DNA from: JBGLNJ01 sp964353405 | GTDB taxonomy: Bacteria; Chloroflexota; Anaerolineae; Fen-1058 | Assembly: GCA_964353405.1 (NCBI GenBank) | Contig: CAYGWJ010000163.1 | Coordinates: 1 to 13,064 of the forward strand | DNA: 13,064 nucleotides | Reading direction: 5' to 3' | In this document: positions 7,676 through 13,064 of the stretch, one piece after another | Numbering within the stretch: the first letter of the stretch is position 1 | How the letters are laid out: each line of letters begins with the position of its first letter | The notes under the pieces: generated by a model | The model's database searches: none | Told to the model about the DNA's origin: nothing | Seen by the model: the letters and a program-made list of their open reading frames with translations, nothing else | Made by a program: the position numbers and the translations under genes

Positions 7676-8749
7676 ATGTCCGACTGTGACAAATCCGATG
7701 TCAATCGCCTGCTCAGGGCATTCCGGCATCAGGAAGCGGATCGCATCCCACACCTCGAGTTCTGGGTCACCAGCAAGTCGGTCTACGAGTACGTCCTCGA
7801 ACGGGAACTCAAGTACGACATCGTGGATGCCAGCGTCGGCGGTCAGTCCATCACGCCGGAAGATCATATCGAGTTTGCCCGGCGATTGGGGACGGATGCG
7901 GTGGCCTGCAATTTTTCTTGGCGGCCCAATAACGTGTTCGCCAAGGCTGCTGACGGAACGGAACACTATGTGGGCGGCTCGGTCAAGACCTGGGCTGATC
8001 TGGACAAACTGGAACCGCCTGTGCCGCTGGCGGAACAGCTGGGCTACCTCGAACGCTACCTGCGCGCCGCGCAAGGCACGGGCGTAGGCGTGTTTGCCAA
8101 CTTTACCTCGTTCTTCGACAGCGCCATGCTGGCTATTGGCGTCACCGATTCAATGTACATGTTTGTTGACAACCGGCCCTTTCTCGAAAGGTTGATGGAC
8201 ATTTTGCTCGATCATCAAAGGAAGGTCGTGCGTGCGGTGTGCGATCGCTTTGCGGGCGATTTGGCATTTGTCCTCGTCAACGACGACATTGCGCACAACG
8301 CCGGAATGATGATCCATCCTGCCCTGTTCATGGAATTATTTCCTCACCGGATGAAGCGCCTTATCACTCCGGCCAAAGAACATGACAAGCTGGTGGCGCT
8401 GCATACGGACGGCAAGATGGACAAGGTGCTGCCGATTCTCTACGACATTGGCTTTGACATCGTCCATCCGATTGAGCCGGAATCGAATGACATTTTCCAG
8501 ATCAAGCAACAGTGGGGTGACAAGCTGGCCTTTGTCGGCAATATCCCCACACCGCTGCTGGCCTATGGCACCCAAGAGCAGATCGAAGAAACCGTCAGAG
8601 AGTATTGTATCAAGCTGGGGCCGGGCGGCGGCAACGTGATCGGCTCGTCCACCAGCATCATGGAAGGCATCCCGCCGGAAAACTTTAGCGCGATGACCAG
8701 GGCGGTGCACAAGTATGGCCGCTACGGATCGCTAGGCGTTGCAGCCTGA
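7676..8749 (+). CDS. Uroporphyrinogen decarboxylase (UroD)-family protein 1, zinc cysteines absent
   Basis: Member of the UroD/cobalamin-methyltransferase (MtaA/CmuA-like) TIM-barrel family, 357 residues. The N-terminus has the characteristic FRHQEADRIP, and the C-terminus the GPGGGNVIGSS loop followed by a helix ending HKYGRYG. At the position where methyltransferase members have His-x-Cys, this protein has HTDG (His243), and where the third ligand Cys should be it has FVGNIP (Asn289). The usual zinc site is therefore missing, unlike in UroD 2 and 3. Acidic residues Asp203/Asp204 occupy the barrel strand that carries an active-site Asp in family members. The start is set by AAAGGAGG at seven bases; the frame is continuous with the upstream lacI. 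It ends nine bases before UroD 2. True heme synthesis is unlikely given the sugar context; function unknown. Confidence 0.85.
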   Translation: MSDCDKSDVNRLLRAFRHQEADRIPHLEFWVTSKSVYEYVLERELKYDIVDASVGGQSITPEDHIEFARRLGTDAVACNFSWRPNNVFAKAADGTEHYVGGSVKTWADLDKLEPPVPLAEQLGYLERYLRAAQGTGVGVFANFTSFFDSAMLAIGVTDSMYMFVDNRPFLERLMDILLDHQRKVVRAVCDRFAGDLAFVLVNDDIAHNAGMMIHPALFMELFPHRMKRLITPAKEHDKLVALHTDGKMDKVLPILYDIGFDIVHPIEPESNDIFQIKQQWGDKLAFVGNIPTPLLAYGTQEQIEETVREYCIKLGPGGGNVIGSSTSIMEGIPPENFSAMTRAVHKYGRYGSLGVAA

Positions 8750-8758
8750 GGAGGCAAG

Positions 8759-9835
8759 ATGTCCGGGCAGATGACATCGAGGGAACGCGTTCTGACTGCC
8801 TTTGCTCATCAAGAGCCTGACCGGGTTCCGGCTTGGCTGGGCGCTTCACCCGAGTTTCGCGAGCTGGCGCGGCAACATTTGAGCTTGCCTGACGATGAGA
8901 ATTTGTCTATTCGGCTCGGTGATGACTTTCGGCGCGTGTCTGCCAAATATGCCGGCCCACCGTACGCCGATCCGTATCTGAATCTGCAACCAGGCGCGAC
9001 GTGGCGATCTCCGTTTGGCATCGAGCGGCACGGCTATTTTTACGGCCAGCCGATGAGCCATCCGTTGGCCGATGCGACACTCGAACAAGTGCGCGAGTAT
9101 CCGTGGCCCGATCCAGCCTGGATCGATGCGTCTGACATGCGCGCCGAAACGCTCAAATGGAATCGGCAGGTCGCTATTCTGGGAGGAGATTGGTCACCCT
9201 TCTGGCATGACGCGATCGATCTGCTGAGCATGGAACATCTCATGCTCAAGATGTTTGACGCGCCCGAGATTGTGGACGCAGTTTTGCAGCACACGGTGGA
9301 TTATTACTTTGGCACGAGCCAGCGCATCTTTCAAGCCGCGGCAGACGTGATGGACATCTTTTTCATCGGCAACGATTTTGGCGCGCAGCGCGGGCCTCAG
9401 ATGGGCGAGAAACAATTCCGCCGCTTTATTCTGCCACACCTCAAGCGGCTGATTGACCTGGGCCACGATTACGGGCTGAAAGTGATGATGCACTGTTGCG
9501 GTGGATTCGCTCCGCTCATCCCCGCGATGATTGAAATTGGACTGGATGGTCTGCAAGCGCTCCAGCCCTCGTGCAAGGACATGGAGCAGCGTAAGCTCAA
9601 AGCAGCTTTTGGCGACAAGCTGGTATTCATGGGCTGTATTGACACGCAGCATGTGCTCATCGAGGGCACGCCTGAATCCGTCAGACAAAAGACGCGCCAA
9701 GTGCTCGACATCATGAAGCCGGGCGGCGGTTATATCGCTTCGCCCAGTCATGATTTCGTTCTCCCCGAAACGCCGGTCGAAAACGTGATTGCGATGTACG
9801 ATGCCGTCCGTGAGTACGGACGCTACACCCACTAA
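8759..9835 (+). CDS. Uroporphyrinogen decarboxylase (UroD)-family protein 2, methyltransferase-type zinc site
   Basis: UroD/MtaA-like protein, 358 residues. N-terminal FAHQEPDRVP, then HCCGG with His245 and Cys247, and MGCID with Cys293. This reproduces the His-x-Cys...Cys zinc pattern of cobalamin:coenzyme M and related methyltransferases, in which zinc activates a thiol acceptor. Asp206 (FFIGNDFG) occupies the usual acidic barrel position. C-terminal GGGYIASPSHD and a final REYGRY helix are family features. AGGAGG overlaps the previous stop and ends four bases before the ATG. The stop TAA overlaps the ribosome site of the mutarotase, so translation is probably coupled. I see no corrinoid-binding partner in the window. 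The metal site is seen; methyl transfer is inference from the family, and the substrate is unknown. Confidence 0.87.
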   Translation: MSGQMTSRERVLTAFAHQEPDRVPAWLGASPEFRELARQHLSLPDDENLSIRLGDDFRRVSAKYAGPPYADPYLNLQPGATWRSPFGIERHGYFYGQPMSHPLADATLEQVREYPWPDPAWIDASDMRAETLKWNRQVAILGGDWSPFWHDAIDLLSMEHLMLKMFDAPEIVDAVLQHTVDYYFGTSQRIFQAAADVMDIFFIGNDFGAQRGPQMGEKQFRRFILPHLKRLIDLGHDYGLKVMMHCCGGFAPLIPAMIEIGLDGLQALQPSCKDMEQRKLKAAFGDKLVFMGCIDTQHVLIEGTPESVRQKTRQVLDIMKPGGGYIASPSHDFVLPETPVENVIAMYDAVREYGRYTH

Positions 9836-9848
9836 GGAGGCAGTCATC

Positions 9849-10172
9849 ATGCAAAGATTCGGTCAAGTCATTCGTCTCAAGCCGGGCGTGCTGGAAGAGT
9901 ACAAAAAGCATCACGCCGCCGTCTGGCCGCAAGTGCTCGACATGATCACGCAGTGCAACATCCGCAACTATTCCATCTATCACAAGGATGGCACGCTGTT
10001 CGCCTATTTCGAGTATCACGGCGCCGACTTTAGCGCTGACATGGCCAAGATGGGCGCCGACCCCAACACGCAGCGGTGGTGGGACATTATGACGCCGATG
10101 CAAGACCCTGTGCCGAACCGCGCCGAAGGTGAATGGTGGGCCAGCATGGAAGAGGTCTTTCATACGGACTGA
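9849..10172 (+). CDS. rhaM: L-rhamnose mutarotase
   Basis: Small dimeric ferredoxin-like enzyme that interconverts the alpha and beta anomers of L-rhamnose; related proteins act on L-fucose or other 6-deoxy hexoses. The 107 residues match the family length. Visible family positions: YKKHHAAVWP (catalytic His22 region), IRNYSIYHKD (Tyr41 region), FAYFEY, and RWWDIMTPMQDP with the conserved paired Trp. The ATG at 9849 is chosen because AAGGAGG (9834-9840) ends eight bases before it; the same frame is open 20 codons further upstream, inside UroD 2, with no support. It sits between UroD 2 and UroD 3 with gaps of 13 and 12 bases, so it is co-transcribed with them. It is the clearest pointer to a deoxy sugar as the substrate of the operon. 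Confidence 0.93.
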   Translation: MQRFGQVIRLKPGVLEEYKKHHAAVWPQVLDMITQCNIRNYSIYHKDGTLFAYFEYHGADFSADMAKMGADPNTQRWWDIMTPMQDPVPNRAEGEWWASMEEVFHTD

Positions 10173-10184
10173 GAGGAGATGACG

Positions 10185-11354
10185 ATGGAACGCACAGCCA
10201 ATTGCCTCGCCAAACTGGAGCGAATGAACAAGACCCTGCATCACCAGGAAGCGGATCGCGTCCCGGTCAGCGATTTCTTCTGGGGCAGCTTTTTGGAGCG
10301 ATGGCGCAGCGATCTGGGGCTGCCGGCCGATACCGATGTCTACAAGTATTATGACCTCGACTGGCAGGTCACCGTCCCCAACATGGACCCGCATATCAAG
10401 CCGTTCGAGACCCTCAAGGAGACTGAAGAAGATGTGGTGGTGCGCACGGGCTTTGAGGCGGTGATTCGCAAAAAGTTTGCCGACCCCATGCCCGAGTGGC
10501 TTGGTTTCGACACCGACACGATCGAGAAAGCCGAAGCGTACCTGTTTGAGGATCCATGGGATGAGCGCCGCTATTTCAGCGCGGGCGACAATCAGATCGC
10601 GGGCGTGGGCGATGGCTTTGCGCGCAACTCGCCCGCGTGGGTCGAGACGATCAAATCACTGCATCCCAACTTTCCCGTCTATGGCAGCGTCTGCGAGGCC
10701 AACGAGTACATGCAGCGCATCATCGGGCCAGAGAGTCTGTTGCTGTGGGTGGGCCTTTACCCGGACCAGATGGGGCGCTTTATCGAGCGCACGAATGCGT
10801 TTGCTCTCGAGATTCTCAAGGCGCAGATCAAGGCCGCCGACGGCCTGCTGGACGGCATCGTCATCTGGGGCGACATTGCTTACAAGAAAGACTTGTTCTT
10901 CTCGCCCGCCTATTGGCGCAAGTGGTACAAGCCGGGTCTCAAGGCGCTGATAGACGAATCGCACGCCCATAACTTGCCGGTGATCTATCATGGTTGCGGC
11001 AACATCAAGCGAGTCTTTGAGGACTTTATCGAGCTGGGTGTAGATGCCTATAACCCGCTCGAGTTCAAAGCCGGCCTGGACGTGATTGCGCTGCGCCGCC
11101 AATATGGTCATCGCATGGGCTTTTGTGGCAATATGGATGTGCTCCTGTGGGCGCTGGGGTCGCAGGAAGAAATCAAACAGACGGTGTTGACCAAGCTCAA
11201 CGCGGCCAAGGGCGGCGGATACATCTTCCAGTCCGATCACTCGGTGCCCAGCAATGTCTCCGGCCAGAACTATGATTACGTGGTCAAGCTGGTGCGCGAG
11301 TACGGCAAGTACCCGCTGCAATTGGGCGAGTATGATTTGCCGGATGTCAAGTGA
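10185..11354 (+). CDS. Uroporphyrinogen decarboxylase (UroD)-family protein 3, methyltransferase-type zinc site
   Basis: Third UroD/MtaA-like protein, 389 residues, longer than the other two because of an insert after the N-terminal HHQEADRVPVSDFFWG. Metal-site pattern: YHGCG with His269 and Cys271, and GFCGNMD with Cys314, the His-x-Cys...Cys arrangement of cobalamin-linked methyltransferases. Asp230 in VIWGDIAYKKDLFFSP is the acidic barrel residue. C-terminal GGGYIFQSDHSVP and REYGKYP are typical. Two ATGs lie six bases apart; AGGAG directly abuts the first (10179) but is six bases from the second (10185), so I chose the second. The stop TGA is the first part of a heptamer repeat array. UroD 2 and 3 are clearly divergent from each other, so this is not a recent tandem duplication. 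Substrate unknown. Confidence 0.87.
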   Translation: MERTANCLAKLERMNKTLHHQEADRVPVSDFFWGSFLERWRSDLGLPADTDVYKYYDLDWQVTVPNMDPHIKPFETLKETEEDVVVRTGFEAVIRKKFADPMPEWLGFDTDTIEKAEAYLFEDPWDERRYFSAGDNQIAGVGDGFARNSPAWVETIKSLHPNFPVYGSVCEANEYMQRIIGPESLLLWVGLYPDQMGRFIERTNAFALEILKAQIKAADGLLDGIVIWGDIAYKKDLFFSPAYWRKWYKPGLKALIDESHAHNLPVIYHGCGNIKRVFEDFIELGVDAYNPLEFKAGLDVIALRRQYGHRMGFCGNMDVLLWALGSQEEIKQTVLTKLNAAKGGGYIFQSDHSVPSNVSGQNYDYVVKLVREYGKYPLQLGEYDLPDVK

Positions 11355-11418
11355 TGCGTGATACGTGATACGTGATTCTGCTTACGCATCACGTATCACG
11401 CATCACGTATCACGCATC
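11351..11418. repeat. Inverted array of GTGATRC heptamers
   Basis: Four direct heptamers (GTGATGC, GTGATAC, GTGATAC, GTGATTC) run from 11351 to 11378. After a short gap, four inverted copies plus a partial fifth run from 11386 to 11418, alternating GCATCAC and GTATCAC. The outer 24 bases (11353-11376 and 11395-11418) pair with one mismatch. The array overlaps the UroD 3 stop codon. The transcript could fold into a long hairpin acting as an attenuator or an mRNA end. There is no U-tract, so it is not a standard intrinsic terminator. Confidence 0.85.
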
Positions 11419-11435
11419 CCTTGGAACCAAAGTCA

Positions 11436-12218
11436 ATGTATCTTCAAGAAACCCTGCCATATCAACTGAAGCAAGCCATTGACGAACAATGGCCGCTGCT
11501 GGCGCCGGCCGGAACCGTCGAGTATCACGGCCCGCACCTGCCGTTCGGCGTGGACACGTTCATCGTCGAGGAGCTGTGCCGCCGTGTGGCGCAGCGGGTC
11601 AAATGTTTGATCGCGCCGCCCTTCTGGTATGGGCCGACGGGGTACGCCGTGACCGGACCCGATCATGGCACGGTGGATGTCTCGACCGAGCGTTTTGGGC
11701 GGCATGTCAAAGATGTGCTGGGCAGTTTCTGGGACATTGGCTTTCACTCGATCATTGTCTGCATCCACCATCAGCAGATGGATGGGCCTGAAGCGCTCTC
11801 GATTCGCCAGGCGGCCGCCGAAGTGACGTTTGAGAAATCGTTGGTCGAGCGCGGGCGTGCGTGGTGGGGCAAGACGCCGCTGCCGCTGAGCGACAATGTC
11901 TTTGAGCGTATCCAGACGTGGCCGTCGGTGTTACCAAAGGCAGCCGAGCAGGGCTGCGTCATGGCCGATCACGCCGGATTCTATGAGACGGCGCTCGTCA
12001 TGGCCGCCCGGCCCGAGTTGGTGGACCTGAGCCGGTTGAGCGTCGAGCCGGTGCCGTGGTATTGTGACACGGAAACCAGCAAGGCGCGCGAGGCGACCAT
12101 CGAGGCAGGCGAGCGAATGTGGCAGGCGATGGTGGACGCCTGGGTCGAGAAATTGCCTGCGTGGCTGCGCCGCAATCAGCCCAGGCCCGGCGATGTGACG
12201 ATGCAGGGCTTGTTCTAG
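11436..12218 (+). CDS. Creatininase-family metal-dependent hydrolase
   Basis: Member of the creatininase/mycofactocin-MftE superfamily, 260 residues. Metal ligands are visible as GTVEYHGPHLPFGVD (Glu29, His31, Asp40) and ADHAGFYETALV (His179, Glu184). The segment usually read as NGHGGN is here CIHHQQ (His111), a departure from the consensus. Family members include creatinine amidohydrolase and, to my recollection, the IolN hydrolase of the Thermotoga inositol pathway, so a sugar-derived substrate is plausible. I chose the ATG at 11436, where homology begins. A TTG at 11421 is also in frame; neither has a good ribosome site, so translation may rely on the hairpin-bearing leader or be inefficient. 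It follows the UroD operon in the same direction, 81 bases after UroD 3. Function in this locus is not assigned. Confidence 0.85.
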   Translation: MYLQETLPYQLKQAIDEQWPLLAPAGTVEYHGPHLPFGVDTFIVEELCRRVAQRVKCLIAPPFWYGPTGYAVTGPDHGTVDVSTERFGRHVKDVLGSFWDIGFHSIIVCIHHQQMDGPEALSIRQAAAEVTFEKSLVERGRAWWGKTPLPLSDNVFERIQTWPSVLPKAAEQGCVMADHAGFYETALVMAARPELVDLSRLSVEPVPWYCDTETSKAREATIEAGERMWQAMVDAWVEKLPAWLRRNQPRPGDVTMQGLF

Positions 12219-12522
12219 CCTGGGGGCTGCGGCCTGTTTGATGATGCCTGGCTGGATGCCAGATAGACGATCGGGCGCGTTAAAAGTTGACAACGCCCCG
12301 CCGCACTCGGTCGTAGAAAGGAGGTGTTGCCGGCAGGGACTTGGAGGCTGTCTGAAAAGCTCGTAGTTTAGGGCCTTGTGCCCGTTCGCCCACGAGGGGC
12401 TATACTACTTTTCAGACAGGCTCTTACACTGAGGTTATTCAGGAAAGGAATCCGTCGAGCTGCCTATGAATTCTAAGAGAATAGACAGTTCCAAATTCAG
12501 ACCAAAAGAAGGGGAGAACAAA
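12219..12522. other. Intergenic region before the transporter gene
   Basis: No convincing gene in these 304 bases. It contains a TTGACA (12287-12292) without a good -10 at the right distance, an orphan ribosome-site-like AAAGGAGG (12317-12324), an 80-bp palindromic element (12344-12423), and a TATACT (12401-12406) inside that element which could serve as a -10 box with only a poor -35. GGGGAG at 12511-12516 is the ribosome site of the next gene. Confidence 0.6.
12344..12423. mobile_element. MITE-like 80-bp palindromic element
   Basis: The terminal 16-mers GAGGCTGTCTGAAAAG (12344-12359) and, inverted, GAGCCTGTCTGAAAAG (12408-12423) differ at one base. Inside, the arms continue to pair imperfectly (about 15 of 21 bases after a four-base offset), so nearly the whole element folds back on itself. 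Ends of this kind resemble insertion-sequence terminal repeats, suggesting a non-autonomous element or relic. I could not define a target-site duplication. It encodes no protein. The inverted repeat is certain; the mobile origin is inference. Confidence 0.6.
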
Positions 12523-13064
12523 ATGTCGAAAAAAGTTTCACGCCGAGATTTCTTAAAGCTGTCGGGTGCTGTGGGCGGCGCGGCAGCGGTTAGTGCCATA
12601 GCTGCCTGCGCTCCCGCGGCCACGCCAGCGCCTGCGCCAGCGGCCCAGCCGACCGAAGCTCCCAAGGCCGCTCCGACTCAGGCCCCGGCCGTGGCCAAGA
12701 AGCAATTCGAGGGTGTCACGGTCAAGATGCACGCGATCAGCGGCGCCAGCTATGACGAGTTGTACAAGCTGATCCCGGCATGGGAAGCCAAGACCGGCGC
12801 CAAGGTCGAGATGGTCTTTAAGGGCAACGGCTTCGAGACCGACAAGCGCCTGGTGCAGGACTTTGCAGCCGGCACCGTGGACTATGATGTGTGCTGGGAT
12901 CATTCCAGCTTCTTCTCGCAATACGTCAAGGCCGGCGGGCTGGAACCGCTGGATGCGTACTTCACCAAAGACGAGTTGAGCGACTTCATCCCCCGCCTGG
13001 TGGATGCGGCGCGGCGCGCCGGCAAGCTGTGGGTGCTGCCCCGCCACTTCGACATCTCTTGCAC
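12523..13064 (+). CDS. ABC-transporter extracellular solute-binding lipoprotein, family 1 (partial)
   Basis: N-terminal 180 residues of a sugar-type substrate-binding protein; the gene continues past the window end. It begins MSKKVSRRDFLKLSGAVGG: a twin-arginine (RRDFLK) export signal, then a hydrophobic stretch and the lipobox IAAC with Cys29 as the lipidation site, so the mature protein should be anchored outside the membrane. Residues 30-58 are a low-complexity Ala/Pro/Thr linker typical of monoderm or Chloroflexota-like lipoproteins. The mature domain starts near GVTVKMHAISG and shows the usual LIPAWEAKTGAKVEM and FAAGTVDYDVCW segments. GGGGAG ends six bases before the ATG. Permease genes would be expected downstream. 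It probably imports the sugar used by this locus; the ligand cannot be read from the sequence. Confidence 0.93.
   Translation, partial: MSKKVSRRDFLKLSGAVGGAAAVSAIAACAPAATPAPAPAAQPTEAPKAAPTQAPAVAKKQFEGVTVKMHAISGASYDELYKLIPAWEAKTGAKVEMVFKGNGFETDKRLVQDFAAGTVDYDVCWDHSSFFSQYVKAGGLEPLDAYFTKDELSDFIPRLVDAARRAGKLWVLPRHFDISC

Noticed and set aside
7676..11354. Heme biosynthesis (hemE) operon
   Set aside because: Three diverged paralogues with a mutarotase and no other heme genes; two have the methyltransferase-type zinc site.
11351..11418. CRISPR-like array
   Set aside because: The repeats are seven bases long, contiguous and inverted around a centre, with no spacers and no cas genes.
12248..12262. 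Small hairpin (CTGGC/GCCAG) after the creatininase gene, considered as a terminator
   Set aside because: Only five base pairs and no T-tract follows.
12317..12370. Orphan AAAGGAGG followed by a TTG-started mini-ORF ending at TAG 12368
   Set aside because: The spacing to TTG is only two bases, the product is about 14 residues, and the frame runs into the palindromic element. It could be the remnant of a disrupted gene, but nothing supports that.
12553..13047. 164-codon minus-strand open frame
   Set aside because: It is the shadow of the solute-binding lipoprotein gene, which has a Tat signal, lipobox and ribosome site.

Overview
The window is a carbohydrate-use locus from a bacterium of moderately high GC. 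It has strong Shine-Dalgarno sites (AAGGAGG type), tightly packed operons, a Tat-type twin-arginine solute-binding lipoprotein with an Ala/Pro/Thr linker, and several uroporphyrinogen-decarboxylase-like (UroD-like) proteins. Together these suggest an uncultured member of the Chloroflexota (Anaerolineae-like). That assignment is inference; no rRNA or other phylogenetic marker is present.

Left half (13-6313, all minus strand): reading outward from a divergent control region at about 6314-6520, the genes are an L-fuconate-dehydratase-like enolase-superfamily protein, a MaoC-like hotdog protein, a Gfo/Idh/MocA oxidoreductase, an L-fuconolactonase-type amidohydrolase and an NAD-dependent epimerase/dehydratase. 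Transketolase follows with its own promoter. Lactonase, sugar-acid dehydratase and dehydrogenases match the non-phosphorylating oxidation of a 6-deoxy sugar such as L-fucose or L-rhamnose. Four of these five catabolic genes are damaged as written. The dehydratase and the Gfo/Idh protein each lack a central block, removed in frame. The MaoC gene is frameshifted at a seven-base homopolymer, and the epimerase gene is frameshifted near its 3' third. Only the amidohydrolase looks intact.

Right half (6521-13064, plus strand): a LacI-family regulator has a near-consensus promoter with two tandem operator-like sites at the likely transcription start. It is followed by UroD-like protein 1, UroD-like protein 2, an L-rhamnose mutarotase and UroD-like protein 3, with gaps of 9-13 bases between genes. 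The regulator and UroD 1 read as one 742-residue ORF. A buried Shine-Dalgarno site and an out-of-frame stop directly before it suggest two genes joined by a one-base loss. After a 68-bp inverted array of heptamers comes a creatininase-family hydrolase, then an intergenic region with an 80-bp MITE-like palindrome, then the start of an ABC-transporter sugar-binding lipoprotein that runs off the window.

Working model: the transporter imports a deoxy sugar or a derivative of one; the mutarotase interconverts its anomers; dehydrogenase, lactonase and dehydratase degrade it; the LacI protein senses it. The three UroD-like proteins (two with a methyltransferase-type zinc site, one without) and the creatininase-family enzyme have no assigned role. 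They are the most interesting unexplained part of the locus.
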